NCBI RefSeq assembly: GCF_002885955.2
Contig: NZ_POQS01000003.1
Coordinates: forward strand, 452,881 to 516,880
Source: Achromobacter pulmonis
Lineage (GTDB): Bacteria > Pseudomonadota > Gammaproteobacteria > Burkholderiales > Burkholderiaceae_B
DNA: 64,000 nt
Reading direction: 5' to 3'
Shown here: in pieces, positions 49,501 to 58,696 of the stretch
Numbering within the stretch: position 1 is the stretch's first letter
How the letters are laid out: each line of letters begins with the position of its first letter
Made by a program: the position numbers and the translations under genes
The notes under the pieces: model-generated
Databases searched by the model: none
The model's input: the letters and a program-made list of their open reading frames with translations, nothing else
Told to the model about the DNA's origin: nothing

Positions 49501-50154
49501 GAGCGGCTGGTGGCGGTGCGCAAGGCCTTCCTGACCGACTACCAGCACGCGGCCTACGCCCGGCAGTACACGGACCTGGTGGACAAGGTGGCGCACGCCG
49601 AGCGCGAGGCCACCGGCACCAACCGGCTGGCGCTGGCGGTGGCGCGCGGCTATTTCAAGCTCATGGCCTACAAAGACGAGTACGAAGTGGCGCGGCTGTA
49701 CACGGACGGCGAATTCCTCAAGCGCGTGGGCGAGCAGTTCGAAGGGGACTGGAAGCTGCGCTTTCACCTGGCGCCGCCGCTGTTCGCGCGGCGCGACGCG
49801 GCGGGGCATCTGATCAAGCGCAGCTACGGCCCCGGCATGTTGCGGGTGTTCCGCCTGCTGGCCGCGATGCGCCGGCTGCGCGGGACCCGGTTCGATCCGT
49901 TCGGCTACACCGCCGAGCGCCGCGCCGAACGCGAGCTGATCCGCGAATACCGCGAGACGCTGACCGCCATCCTGGGCAAGCTCAATCGCGGCAACCTGGA
50001 TCGCGCCGTGGCGCTGGCCAGCCTGCCGCTGGAGATCCGCGGCTACGGCCACGTGAAAGAGGCCGCGGCCGAGAAAGCCGCGGCCCGCAGGGAGGCCTTG
50101 CTGAAGGAGTTCAGCGCCACCGTGGTGCCCATCGGCGGCACGCGGGTGGCCTGA
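46540..50154 (+). CDS. Indolepyruvate ferredoxin oxidoreductase-family protein (fused subunits)
   Basis: 1204 residues from MNAPVSPDL, with GGAG five bases ahead; an ATG ten codons upstream is an alternative. In order: pyruvate:ferredoxin-type N-terminal domain (about 20-420, with GFVSGYRGSPLGGVD), TPP-binding domain from about Cys462 (GCPHNTSTRLPEG), a ferredoxin-like cluster starting at Cys661, Cys664 and Cys667 (CEGCGDC), and a gamma-type domain (GVGGTGVVTIG, from about 748). A C-terminal DUF6537-type segment follows. It probably oxidatively decarboxylates aryl- or branched 2-oxoacids to acyl-CoA. Such fused forms occur in aerobes; the electron acceptor is not clear. Confidence 0.87.
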   Translation: MNAPVSPDLRAALESVQLDDKYILESGRAWMSGIHALVRLPMMQRMRDQQAGLNTAGFVSGYRGSPLGGVDQNMWKAAAHLKARHIEFQPGVNEDLAATAVWGSQQVNLFPGAKYDGIFGMWYGKGPGVDRCGDVFKHANAAGTARHGGVLVVAGDDHPAKSSTLPHQSDHILKACMIPVLFPASVQEVLDYGLHGWAMSRYAGVWVGMKCITDIVEVSASVDVDPQRVRIRLPEDFRLPADGLNIRLGDTPLQQEARLLDYKLYAALAYARANGLNRELWEVPQRDARFGIMTSGKAYLDTRQALSDLGLTEDACRRIGLRLFKVGMVWPLESTGTQRFAEGLDEILVIEEKRQVLEYQLKEELFSWLGSGKKIPRVVGKFDDKDGGEWSVPQGNWLLPAHYEFSPAMVARAIASRLLRFDLPADVRAGIEARLAFIAEREQALARPRVVEERKPWFCSGCPHNTSTRLPEGSRGMAGIGCHYMVRWMGRSTDVFTQMGGEGVPWVGQAPFTEEKHVFANLGDGTYFHSGLLAIRAAVAAKAPITYKILFNDAVAMTGGQPVDGPLSVPMISRQVAAEGIEKIVIVTDDTDKYRGMQGLAPGAPVRHRDELDAVMRELREYPGVSVLIYDQTCATEKRRRRKRNAYPDPARRVVINERVCEGCGDCSQQSHCLSVEPLETEFGRKRRINQSSCNKDFSCLKGFCPSFVTVEGGRLKRPQALAQDGDIDAGIAPPAAHALDRPYGVFIAGVGGTGVVTIGQLLGMAAHIEGKGCSVLDMAGLAQKGGAVYSHVVLARTPDDLLNTRVAMGEADLLLAGDLVVATSMESMARLAPGRTRVLLNGDTAPTAAFVANPDWTLPGANLTADLQAACGKDNLDRVDAAALAVGLLGDAIYANPLMMGYAYQKGWIPLSREALLRAIELNGQQVPNNIAAFAWGRRAARDPAGVNRLLAEGGARPALPEGIIELKRPRKASPVVELKKPADELERLVAVRKAFLTDYQHAAYARQYTDLVDKVAHAEREATGTNRLALAVARGYFKLMAYKDEYEVARLYTDGEFLKRVGEQFEGDWKLRFHLAPPLFARRDAAGHLIKRSYGPGMLRVFRLLAAMRRLRGTRFDPFGYTAERRAERELIREYRETLTAILGKLNRGNLDRAVALASLPLEIRGYGHVKEAAAEKAAARREALLKEFSATVVPIGGTRVA

Positions 50155-50165
50155 GCCCGTGCGCC

Positions 50166-53015
50166 TTAACCCGAGTTGCGCAGCCCGGCGGCGATGCCGT
50201 TGATGGTCAGGTGGATGGCGCGCTGCACCCGGATGTCGACCTCGGCGTCCGGGTGCTTCTGCGCGGCGCGGTGGCGGCGGATCACCTCGATCTGCAGGTA
50301 GTTCAGCGGGTCGATGTAGGCGAAGCGCTCGCGCAGCGAAGCCTGCAGCGTGGGGTTGTCGGCCAGCAGCTCGCGCCGGGTCAGCAGCTTGAGCATGGCC
50401 AGCGTGCGGCCATGCTCGGCGCTGATGGCGCCGAAGATGCGTTCGCGCCGGCCGCGCTGCGGCACCAGCTGCGCGTAGCGGGCCGCGATCGCCAGGTCGG
50501 ACTTGGCCAGCACCATTTCCATGTTCGACAGCATGGTGCGAAACGCCGGCCAGTCCTGCGCCATTTCGCGCAGCTGCGCCAGGCGGCTGCGGCGCGAGCG
50601 CGGCGCGCCGGGGGCGCCGGTTTCCAGATAGGCCTCGATGGCCGAGCCCATGCCGTACCAGCCGGTGAGCATCAGGCGGCATTGCGCCCACGAGAAGCCC
50701 CAGGGGATGGCGCGCAGGTCGTCGATACGCTGGCCCTTCTTGCGCGAGGCCGGGCGCGAGCCGATGTTCAGGCCCGCGATCTCGCTGACCGGCGTGGCGG
50801 CGAAGAAGTAATCGGCGAAACCCGGCGTTTCGTAGACCAGGCCGCGGTAGGTGCGCTGCGCGGTGTCCGACATGAACGACATGGCCGGGCCGTAGTGCGC
50901 CATGTGCGCGTCCTCGGCGCTGGTGGCCTCGGCGCGCGGCGCCAGGCTGGATTCCAGCGTGGCGGCGACCAGCAGTTCCAGGTGCCAGCGGCCGACTTCG
51001 GCGTCCTTGTACTTGCTCTGGATGACCTCGCCCTGTTCGGTCAGGCGGATCTGGCCGGCGACGGTGCCCGGCGGCTGCGCCAGGATGGCGTCGAAGCTGG
51101 AGCCGCCGCCGCGTCCCACCGAGCCGCCGCGGCCGTGGAACAGGCGCAGGCGCACGTTGCGCGCCGAGAACACCTCGACCAGCTCGCGCTCGGCCTGGTA
51201 GAGCGACCAGTTCGACGTCAGGAAGCCGCCGTCCTTGTTGCTGTCCGAGTAGCCCAGCATGACTTCCTGCGCGCCGTTCTGCGCCAGTTTCACGCGCTGG
51301 CGGATCTCGGGCAGGTCGAGCCAGGCCGCCATGATGGCCGCGCCGCGCTGCAGGTCGGGTATGGTCTCGAAGAGCGGCACCACCATCAGGCCGTCCTCGG
51401 GTTCGATGTCCTGGCCGGCCGGCGCGATCAGGCCGGCTTCCTTCTGCAGCACCATCACTTCGAGCAGGTCGCTCAGCGTTTCGGTGTGCGAAACAATGGT
51501 CTGGCGCACGGCCTGCTTGCCGTAGCGCGCCCGGCCCGCGGCGGCGGCGCGCAGCACGGCCAGCTCGCGCGTGGAGTCTTCGCTGTAGGCGATCCAGGGC
51601 GAGGCCAGCGGGCGCGCCTGCGCCAGTTCGGCGCGCAGCAGCGCCACGCGTTCGTCCTCGTCCAGCTTCAGGTAGTCCAGCGGCTTGCCGTCGCGCTGCG
51701 TGCCGGCGCGCGCGAACAGCTCGGCCAGCACGCGTTCGTGCACGTCGGAGCTCTGGCGCAGGTCCACCGTGGCCAGGTGGAAGCCGAAGACTTCCACGGC
51801 CTGCTGCAGGCCGGCCAGGCGCAGCTTGCCGATGGGCGCGCCGTGGTGGGCGGCCAGCGAGGCGGCGATCACGGCGAGGTCGGCGGACAGTTCCTGCGGC
51901 GTTTCATAGGCGGGCGCGGCCACGGTGCTGCGCCGCGCCAGGTCCTGGCCCGTCAGGCGCTGCGCGGTGGCGGCCAGCCGCGCGTACACGCCGATCAGCG
52001 CGCGGCGGTAGGGTTCGTCGCGGCGGTGCGGCGAGTCGTCGCCGCTGGCCTCGGCCAGCGCCAGCAGCTCGGCGTCGGCCGCGATCAGCAGCGTGGTGGC
52101 CGACAGTTCCGCGCCCAGCGCGTGCACTTCCTGCAGGTAATGCTCGAACAGCACGGTGGCCTGGCGCAGCAGCGCGCGCTCCAGCGTGCCGGCGTCCACG
52201 TTCGGATTGCCGTCGCGGTCGCCGCCGATCCAGCTGCCCATGCGCAGGAACGGCTCCAGCGGCGCGGGCGGGGCGGCGAAGGGCTTGGCCGGTTCGCGGT
52301 TCAGCAGCTTGGACAGGTCCGCGTACAGGCGCGGGATGACCTGCAGGAAGGTGCTGCGGTAGTACGACAGCGCGTTCTCGATTTCGTCGGCGACCGTCAG
52401 CCGCGTATAGCGCAGCATGCGGGTCTGCCACAGCGTGGCCACGCGGCCCAGCAGCGCCGCGTCCAGGTCGGCGCGCTCTTCGGGGGTGAGCGTGCCGTCG
52501 CGCTGCGCCAGCGCGGCGGCGATTTCGCGATGCACGTCCAGCGTGCTCTTGCGCTGCACCTCGGTGGGGTGCGCCGTCAGCACCGGCATCACGCAGGCTT
52601 CGGCCAGCAGGCGGCGGATGCGCGCCGGGCTCACGCCCTGGCCGGCCAGCACCTGCACCGCTTCGCGCAGGCTGCCGCGCGCCGGCGCGTCGTCGGCGAT
52701 GGCGCGGGCGCGCTGGCGGCGGTTCTGGTCGCGGTCTTCGGCGATGTTGTACAGGTGCAGGAAATAACTGAAGGCGCGCGCGACCGAGTTCGGGTCGCTG
52801 CCTTGCAGGCGCTTGACGCGCTGCTCCAGCAGCTTGCCGTCGGCGTCGTTGCCTTCGCGGCGGAACTTCACGGCCGTGCGGCGCAGGGTTTCGATCGTGT
52901 CGAAGACGCGCTTGCCTTCGCACTCCTCGATGACGGCTCCCAGTAATCGGCCTAACAGCCGGATGTCGTGACGCAAGGGTTCTGCTGAATCGGACTGCTG
53001 GCGGATGGCATTCAT
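50166..53015 (-). CDS. ppc: Phosphoenolpyruvate carboxylase
   Basis: 949 residues, close to the bacterial norm. Catalytic His149 lies in [13 protein letters not shown], the second signature [11 protein letters not shown] and the glycine-rich loop [13 protein letters not shown] are intact, and the protein ends in RNSG, the conserved C-terminal active-site tail (usually RNTG). It carboxylates phosphoenolpyruvate to oxaloacetate. It is convergent with the oxidoreductase (11-base gap) and divergent from queC across 205 bases. Confidence 0.96.
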   Translation of the reverse strand: MNAIRQQSDSAEPLRHDIRLLGRLLGAVIEECEGKRVFDTIETLRRTAVKFRREGNDADGKLLEQRVKRLQGSDPNSVARAFSYFLHLYNIAEDRDQNRRQRARAIADDAPARGSLREAVQVLAGQGVSPARIRRLLAEACVMPVLTAHPTEVQRKSTLDVHREIAAALAQRDGTLTPEERADLDAALLGRVATLWQTRMLRYTRLTVADEIENALSYYRSTFLQVIPRLYADLSKLLNREPAKPFAAPPAPLEPFLRMGSWIGGDRDGNPNVDAGTLERALLRQATVLFEHYLQEVHALGAELSATTLLIAADAELLALAEASGDDSPHRRDEPYRRALIGVYARLAATAQRLTGQDLARRSTVAAPAYETPQELSADLAVIAASLAAHHGAPIGKLRLAGLQQAVEVFGFHLATVDLRQSSDVHERVLAELFARAGTQRDGKPLDYLKLDEDERVALLRAELAQARPLASPWIAYSEDSTRELAVLRAAAAGRARYGKQAVRQTIVSHTETLSDLLEVMVLQKEAGLIAPAGQDIEPEDGLMVVPLFETIPDLQRGAAIMAAWLDLPEIRQRVKLAQNGAQEVMLGYSDSNKDGGFLTSNWSLYQAERELVEVFSARNVRLRLFHGRGGSVGRGGGSSFDAILAQPPGTVAGQIRLTEQGEVIQSKYKDAEVGRWHLELLVAATLESSLAPRAEATSAEDAHMAHYGPAMSFMSDTAQRTYRGLVYETPGFADYFFAATPVSEIAGLNIGSRPASRKKGQRIDDLRAIPWGFSWAQCRLMLTGWYGMGSAIEAYLETGAPGAPRSRRSRLAQLREMAQDWPAFRTMLSNMEMVLAKSDLAIAARYAQLVPQRGRRERIFGAISAEHGRTLAMLKLLTRRELLADNPTLQASLRERFAYIDPLNYLQIEVIRRHRAAQKHPDAEVDIRVQRAIHLTINGIAAGLRNSG

Positions 53016-53220
53016 CGGGTAGGGATCCGTCGGGCTGCTGGAGGGAAAGGAGGGGGGAAAGCGGCGTTGCGGGTGAAACCAGAAAATGAAACCTCATCGA
53101 TTTTACGCAGGCTTTGCTTACGGCAAGCGCCCGCAGCTGCGTTAAAGTTCGCTAAGCGGAATCGATTTGCGGCAAAAGCCGCTGCGGTTCGTTAGTCATT
53201 CCCAAAGCCCCATTTCGTTT

Positions 53221-53940
53221 ATGCAAAACCATCAACGTCGCGCGCTCGTCCTGTTTTCGGGCGGCCAGGATTCCACCACCTGCCTGGCCTGGGCGCTGGA
53301 CCGCTATGCCCATGTGGAAACCGTGGCGTTCGATTACGGGCAGCGCCATCACATCGAGCTGTCGGCGCGCCTGAACGTGCTGCGCGAGATCCGCGAGAAC
53401 TTTCCCGACTGGGCGCCGCGGCTGGGCGAGGACCATCTGCTGGACCTGAAGGTGCTGGGCCAGGTGGGCGACACGGCCATGACCAGCGACCGCGCCATCG
53501 AGATGCAGGCCAACGGCCTGCCCAACACCTTCGTGCCGGGGCGCAACCTGCTGTTCCTGACCCTGGCCGCCGCGCTGGGCTACCGGCGCCAGCTCGACGT
53601 GCTGGTCGGCGGCATGTGCGAAACGGATTTCTCCGGCTATCCCGATTGCCGCGACGACACCATCAAGGCGCAGCAGGTGGCGCTGGGCCTGGGCCTGGGT
53701 TCGCGGGTCACGATCGAGACGCCGCTGATGTGGATCGACAAGTCCGAGACCTGGGCGCTGGCGCACCAGCTGGGCGGCGACGCGCTGGTGGAGATCGTCG
53801 TCGAGCAAAGCCACACCTGCTACCTGGGCGAGCGCGGCGCGCGCCACGACTGGGGCTACGGCTGCGGCGACTGCCCGGCCTGCAAGCTGCGCAAGATCGG
53901 CTGGGAGAAATGGGTGGTGGCGTCCGCCGCCGAAGGCTGA
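53221..53940 (+). CDS. queC: 7-cyano-7-deazaguanine synthase QueC
   Basis: 239 residues. The PP-loop ATPase motif SGGQDS is at 13-18, [11 protein letters not shown] follows, and a zinc site of four cysteines lies in the C-terminal [19 protein letters not shown] and PACKLR. It makes preQ0 from carboxy-deazaguanine for queuosine. No other que gene adjoins it. No preQ1 riboswitch pattern is evident upstream. Confidence 0.94.
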   Translation: MQNHQRRALVLFSGGQDSTTCLAWALDRYAHVETVAFDYGQRHHIELSARLNVLREIRENFPDWAPRLGEDHLLDLKVLGQVGDTAMTSDRAIEMQANGLPNTFVPGRNLLFLTLAAALGYRRQLDVLVGGMCETDFSGYPDCRDDTIKAQQVALGLGLGSRVTIETPLMWIDKSETWALAHQLGGDALVEIVVEQSHTCYLGERGARHDWGYGCGDCPACKLRKIGWEKWVVASAAEG

Positions 53941-53956
53941 ACCCGGCGGCGCCCGG

Positions 53957-55147
53957 TCACGCGGCGGCCGCGCGCACCCGCCCGATGAACTTCCAGCGCA
54001 AGGCCAGCGCCGCCGCGCAGATGGCCGCGGCCAGACCGACCGACATCGCCATCGCGCCGCGCGCGCCGTAGCCGGCGACCAGATAGGCGTAGGCCACCGG
54101 CGCGGTGGCCGTCAGCAGGAAGCTGGGAATGAGCAGCGCGCCCACCAAGCTGCCGTAGCTGCGGAAGTCGAACAGCGCCAGCGGCAGCGTGCCGCGCGTG
54201 ATGGTCATCAGGCCGTTGCAGGCGCCATACAGCAGGGCGTAGGCCGCGCTGGCGTAGAGATTGCCGCCGGACAGCAGCGCCAGCAGAAAACACAGGGGCA
54301 GCATCGCGCCCACCGCCAGGGTCAGGGTCAGCGGATGCAGGCGCGAGCCCAGCGCCACGTCGGCCAGGCGCGCGGCGAACTGGCCCACGCCCCACAAGGC
54401 GGCCACGCTGACGGCCGCGGCCGCGGCCAGGCCCAGGCCGGACAGCAGCGCGATCAGATGCGCGGCGTTGCCGGCCGCCAGGAAGTTGGTCAGCATGGCG
54501 ATGGTGGCGTACAGCACGCCCGCCATGCGGCGCTCGGCCGGGCTGCGCGTCAGGCCGGCGGCGGCGCGGTCTTTGGCGCCCGCGGGCGCGGCATAGCGCG
54601 TGCGCGGCAGCGCCAGGTACAGCGGCAGCGTGGCCAGGGCCAGCGCGCCGTAGGCCAGCACCGCGCCGCGCCAGCCCAGCCAGCCCGACAGCGCATGGCC
54701 CGCCGGCCACATCACGGTGGAGGCCAGGCCGCCGAACAGCGTGATCTGCGACATGGGCCGGCGCGCCGTGGGGCCGGCCGCCCGCGCCAGCGACGCGAAC
54801 GCCGCGTCGTACAGGCACAGCCGCATGCCGACGCCCAGCACGATCCAGGCCAGGTAGTACAGCGCCAGGCCGTGCGCGGCCGCCAGCGCCGCGCAGCCCA
54901 GCGCGGCGATCACGGCGCCGGCAGGCATGACGCGGTGCCCGCCCCAGCGGTCGACGGCCATGCCGGCCAGCGGCGACAGCATCGCCATGGTCACGATGGC
55001 GGCCGAGAAGCCGCCGTAGACGACGGCGGCGCTCCAGCCCAGGTCGGCCTGCATGGCCGGGCCCAGGGCGCCTATCAGGTAATACGTCACGCCCCAGCCG
55101 ACCAGTTGCGTCAGGCCCAGGCAGACGATGGCGCGCGGCGCGATCAC
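53957..55147 (-). CDS. MFS permease
   Basis: 396 residues with about 12 hydrophobic helices and the loop 2-3 motif MAVDRWGGHR. The first residues (GTG start, IAPRAIVCLGLTQLVGWG) run straight into helix 1, and the GTG overlaps the GNAT stop codon (GTGA), so the two are translationally coupled. Substrate unknown; it resembles the monocarboxylate/oxalate-formate-type permeases or small drug exporters. Paired with an acetyltransferase it may belong to a detoxification unit. The regulator is probably the divergent LysR. Confidence 0.85.
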   Translation of the reverse strand: MIAPRAIVCLGLTQLVGWGVTYYLIGALGPAMQADLGWSAAVVYGGFSAAIVTMAMLSPLAGMAVDRWGGHRVMPAGAVIAALGCAALAAAHGLALYYLAWIVLGVGMRLCLYDAAFASLARAAGPTARRPMSQITLFGGLASTVMWPAGHALSGWLGWRGAVLAYGALALATLPLYLALPRTRYAAPAGAKDRAAAGLTRSPAERRMAGVLYATIAMLTNFLAAGNAAHLIALLSGLGLAAAAAVSVAALWGVGQFAARLADVALGSRLHPLTLTLAVGAMLPLCFLLALLSGGNLYASAAYALLYGACNGLMTITRGTLPLALFDFRSYGSLVGALLIPSFLLTATAPVAYAYLVAGYGARGAMAMSVGLAAAICAAALALRWKFIGRVRAAAA

Positions 55148-55689
55148 GGCCGCTGCGGCGGCGTCGCGTCGCCCTCGCCCAGCGCGCGCTGCATCAGCAC
55201 GGTGTCGCGCCATTGCCAGTGCTTGTGGCCCACGGCGCGCAGCGTGCCGACCGGGTGGAAGCCCTGGCTGGCGTGCAGCGCGAGCGAGGCGGCGTTGCGG
55301 CTGTCGCCCACCACGGCCAGCATCTGGCGCCAGCCGCCGGCGGTGCAGCGGGCGATCAGTTCGGCCAGCAGCTTGCCGCCGATGCCCAGGCCGGCGCGGC
55401 CTGCTTTCACGTAGACGGAATCCTCCACCGTGTGGCGGTAGGCCGGGCGCGGGCGGTAGGGCGTGGCGTAGGCGTAGCCCACGATCTCGCCGGCGATCTC
55501 GGCCACCAGGTGGGGCATGCCCTGTTCCAGCACCGCGGCGCGGCGCTGGCGCATTTCCTCGATGGACGGCGGCTCCAGCTCGAACGAGGCCGTGCCGTGC
55601 TGCACGTGATGGGCGTAGATGGCCTTGATGGCCGGCAGGTCGGCGGGCGCGCTGTCGCGGATGAGGACGGTGGCGGAGGTGGGCGGCAT
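55144..55689 (-). CDS. GNAT acetyltransferase (phosphinothricin N-acetyltransferase-like)
   Basis: 181 residues from MPPTSATVL. The family-typical opening IRDSAPADLPAIKAIYAHHVQHGTASFE and the acetyl-CoA loop GRAGLGIGGKLL are visible, along with the ending HKHWQWRDTVLMQRAL seen in Pat/Bar/YncA-like proteins. These N-acetylate phosphinothricin, methionine sulfoximine or other amino-acid analogues; the real substrate here is unknown. First gene of a two-gene operon with the MFS permease; divergent from a LysR gene across 107 AT-rich bases. Confidence 0.85.
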   Translation of the reverse strand: MPPTSATVLIRDSAPADLPAIKAIYAHHVQHGTASFELEPPSIEEMRQRRAAVLEQGMPHLVAEIAGEIVGYAYATPYRPRPAYRHTVEDSVYVKAGRAGLGIGGKLLAELIARCTAGGWRQMLAVVGDSRNAASLALHASQGFHPVGTLRAVGHKHWQWRDTVLMQRALGEGDATPPQRP

Positions 55690-55796
55690 GGAGAGGGAAG
55701 GCTGGGGGTTCGAGCCGCCAGTGTCGCGCAAGCCTGAGCATTAATAAAGCTTTGGTCTATTATGATTTTTATAAGTAAAACTTTGGATGGCGGCGT

Positions 55797-56687
55797 ATGC
55801 GAGGCCTCAACCTGGACCAGTTGCGCACCTTCGCGCTGGTGATCGAAACCGGCAGTTTTTCCGCCGCCGCCGAACGCAGCGGCGTGACCCAGCCCGCCGT
55901 CAGCCTGCAGATCCGCCAGCTGGAACGGCGCTTCGGCCTGAAGCTGGTCGAGCGCGTCGGCCGGCGCGCCGGGCCGACCGCGGCCGGCATGGAGCTGCTG
56001 GCGCACGTGCGCACCATCGACGCGGCGCTGGCCCAGGCCGAACTCGCCATGACGGCGCACGCCTCCCAGGTCGCCGGCCGCATCCGGCTGGGCACCGGGG
56101 CCACGGCCTGCACCTATCTGCTGCCGCCGCTGCTGGCCGATCTGCGGCGGCGCTTTCCGGCGCTGGACATCGTGGTCAGCACCGGCAACACGGCCGACAT
56201 GCTGCGCGGCCTGGAGACCAACACGCTGGACATCGGGTTGGTGACGCTGCCGGCGCCGGGGCGCATGTTCCAGGTGACGCCGGTGCTGGAGGACGAGTTC
56301 GTGGCGATTTTTCCCGCCGGCGATCCGGCCATGATCCCGGCCGCCGCCACGCCACAGGCGCTGGCGCGGCTGCCGCTGGTGCTATTCGAGCCGGGCGCGC
56401 GCACCCGGCGGCTGGTGGACGACTGGTTCGAGGCCGCAGGCGTGGCCGCCAAGCCCGTGATGGAGCTGGGCAGCACCGAGGCCATGAAGGAGATCGTCGG
56501 CGCCGGCCTGGGCTGCGCCATCCTGCCCGGGCTGGCGGTGTCCGGCGCGGGCAGGCGCGCGGCGCTCGAAGTCCGGCCGCTGGCGCCGCGCCTGGCGCGC
56601 GGCCTGGCTATCGTGCTGCGCCGGGACAAGCCGCTGGGCCGGGGCCTGCGGCATCTGCAGGAGTCGCTGCTGGCGTTGCGTGGGTGA
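55797..56687 (+). CDS. LysR-family transcriptional regulator
   Basis: 296 residues. Helix-turn-helix at about 3-60 ([29 protein letters not shown]), then a substrate-binding domain beginning near [20 protein letters not shown]. It is divergent from the GNAT-MFS operon and likely controls it; the upstream AT-rich stretch repeats CTTTGG twice. Its stop codon lies immediately beside the breakpoint of the truncated leuA gene, but this gene itself looks complete (ending [12 protein letters not shown]). Confidence 0.88.
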   Translation: MRGLNLDQLRTFALVIETGSFSAAAERSGVTQPAVSLQIRQLERRFGLKLVERVGRRAGPTAAGMELLAHVRTIDAALAQAELAMTAHASQVAGRIRLGTGATACTYLLPPLLADLRRRFPALDIVVSTGNTADMLRGLETNTLDIGLVTLPAPGRMFQVTPVLEDEFVAIFPAGDPAMIPAAATPQALARLPLVLFEPGARTRRLVDDWFEAAGVAAKPVMELGSTEAMKEIVGAGLGCAILPGLAVSGAGRRAALEVRPLAPRLARGLAIVLRRDKPLGRGLRHLQESLLALRG

Positions 56688-57672
56688 ACGCGTAGGGGTG
56701 GAACACGTCCACCGGCAGCTGGTTGCAGGCCTCGACGCAGGCGCGCACCCCGGCCATGTCGGAGAAGTCCAGCCCGCTGCGGATGCCGTGCAGGTCCAGG
56801 TTCATGGCCAGCGTCACCAGGTCCACGTTGCCGGTGCGTTCGCCGTTGCCGAACAGGCAGCCCTCGACCCGTTGCGCGCCGGCCAGCACCGCCAGTTCGG
56901 CCGAGGCCACGGCGGTGCCGCGGTCGTTGTGCGGGTGCACGCTGAGCACGATGCTGTCGCGGCGCGCCAGGTGGCGGTGCATCCATTCGATCTGGTCGGC
57001 GTAGACGTTGGCCGTGGTGCATTCCACCGTGGACGGCAGGTTGACGATCATCTTGTGTTCGGGCGTGGGGCCCCACTCGGCGCTGACCGCATCGCAGATC
57101 TCCAGCGCGAAATCCAGCTCGGCCAGACTGAAGGTCTCGGGCGAATATTCGTAGATCCAATGGGTTTCGGGCCGGGCGTCGGCCAGCGCGCGGATCTGGC
57201 GAGTGCCGGCCAGTGCGATCTCCTTGATCTCGGCGCGGCTCATGCCGAACACGATGCGGCGCCATTGCGGCGCGATGGGCGCGTACAGGTGCACGATGGC
57301 GCGCCTGGCGCCGCGCAGCGAATCGAAGGTGCGCTCGATCAGGTCGGGGCGCGACTGGGTCAGCACCTCGATGGTGACGTCGTCGGGGATGCGGCGTTCC
57401 TCGATCAGCTGGCGCACGAAGTTGAAGTCGGTGTCCGAGGCCGACGGAAACGCCACTTCGATTTCCTTCAGGCCCACGGCCACCAGCTGTTCGAAGCAGC
57501 GCAGCTTGCGCGCCGCGTCCATCGGTTCGATCAGGGCCTGGTTGCCGTCGCGCATGTCGGTGCTCATCCAGACCGGCGGCGCCGTCAGGCGGCGCGACGG
57601 CCAGCGGCGTTCGGCGTAGTCGCGGGTGAAGGGCTGGACGGGGCGGTACTTGTGTTGGGGCTGTTCGAGCAT
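56608..57672 (-). pseudogene. leuA: 3'-truncated alpha-isopropylmalate synthase (LeuA type 2)
   Basis: From MLEQPQHKY (GGAGGATTCC directly before the ATG) the first 340 or so residues match LeuA type 2: [35 protein letters not shown], and metal ligands [11 protein letters not shown] and [11 protein letters not shown]. After [13 protein letters not shown], the usual continuation (GDLVYTAFSGSHQDAI type) and the linker and regulatory domains are missing. The frame instead runs antisense into the end of the LysR gene. Only about 354 of some 560 residues remain, so leucine synthesis by this copy is unlikely. A working leuA probably exists elsewhere. Confidence 0.65.
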
Positions 57673-57779
57673 GGAATCCTCCGGCCGCGGGCGCGGCGCA
57701 TGTCGCGTGTAGGGATGCGAGGATGGTAGGTACACTGGGAAAGACCGTCTAACGCCACTCTGGCCATAACCATCGCAAA

Positions 57780-58589
57780 ATGGACATGCCCCCGACCGCC
57801 CGCAAGCCCGCAGATCTGGACCTGTTTCCCTACGAAGCCTCGTCCCGCCCCGTGGCCGGCCTGGCCGTGGACTACGAGGACGGCCACCGCATCCGCCGCC
57901 ATCGCCACCGCCGCGCGCAGCTGGTGTACGCGATTTCGGGCGTGATGGTGGTGGATACGCCGGCCGGGATCTGGGTGGTGCCGCCCACGCGCGGGGTCTG
58001 GGTGCCGGCCTGGATGCCGCACGGCATCCGCATGAGCGGCGAGCCGCGCATGCGCACCGTGTTCGTCGAGCCGGGCGCGGCCGCGCACCTGCCGCAGGCG
58101 TGCTGCGTGCTGTCGATCTCGCCGCTGCTGCGCGAACTGATGGCGGCCGCGGCCGAGGTGCCGCTGGACTGGAAGCCGGACACGCGCGACGGCCGCCTGA
58201 TGATGCTGCTGCTCGACGAGCTGCGCCAGGAGCCGGTGCTGCCCCTGCACCTGCCGCAGCCGTCCGAGCCGCGGCTGGCGCGCATCTGCCGCGCCATCGT
58301 GCGCCACCCGGAGCGCCAGGACGGCGCGGCCGACTGGGCGCGCGAGTTGGGGGTGGACCCCAAGACCGTGCACCGCCTGTTCCTGCGGCACACGGGCATG
58401 ACCTTCGGGCGCTGGCGCCAGCAGGCGCGCCTGCTGGCGGCGATGGAGCGGCTGGCCCGCGGCGAGCGCGTGCTGGAAGTGGCGCTGGACCTGGGCTATG
58501 AAAGCCCCAGCGCGTTCGCGGCCATGTTCCGCAAGGCCGTGGGCGAGCCGCCCAGCGCTTTCGCGGCGCGCAGAAAGCCGTCCGCCTGA
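57780..58589 (+). CDS. AraC-family regulator with N-terminal cupin domain
   Basis: 269 residues. The N-terminal cupin has [18 protein letters not shown] at about 40-57. The C-terminal half is an AraC double helix-turn-helix (about 170-265, with [22 protein letters not shown] and [22 protein letters not shown]). It is divergent from the truncated leuA gene across 107 bases. Short AraC/cupin proteins of this type often repress or activate an adjacent exporter, but its target here is not obvious. Confidence 0.88.
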   Translation: MDMPPTARKPADLDLFPYEASSRPVAGLAVDYEDGHRIRRHRHRRAQLVYAISGVMVVDTPAGIWVVPPTRGVWVPAWMPHGIRMSGEPRMRTVFVEPGAAAHLPQACCVLSISPLLRELMAAAAEVPLDWKPDTRDGRLMMLLLDELRQEPVLPLHLPQPSEPRLARICRAIVRHPERQDGAADWARELGVDPKTVHRLFLRHTGMTFGRWRQQARLLAAMERLARGERVLEVALDLGYESPSAFAAMFRKAVGEPPSAFAARRKPSA

Positions 58590-58696
58590 CGGCCGCGCGG
58601 GCCGCGCGGCGGCCCCGGCCGAGCGGGCGGGCCGGGAACCAGCGTATTATTTAACGTTTTGCCGCCTACGCTAACAGAACCCGCCAGAGACAAATC

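Noticed and set aside
46761..52946. Very long open frames antisense or out of frame to real genes (for example 2061 codons here, 1407 codons at 46468-50691, 925 codons at 17787-20564).
   Set aside because: They overlap well-identified genes, are low-complexity Arg/Ala/Gly/Pro-rich and reflect the GC-rich third-position bias.
53016..53220. A preQ1 riboswitch ahead of queC.
   Set aside because: No C-rich loop followed by an A-rich tail of the right layout; the short GCCGC/GCGGC symmetry near 53170 is not that structure.
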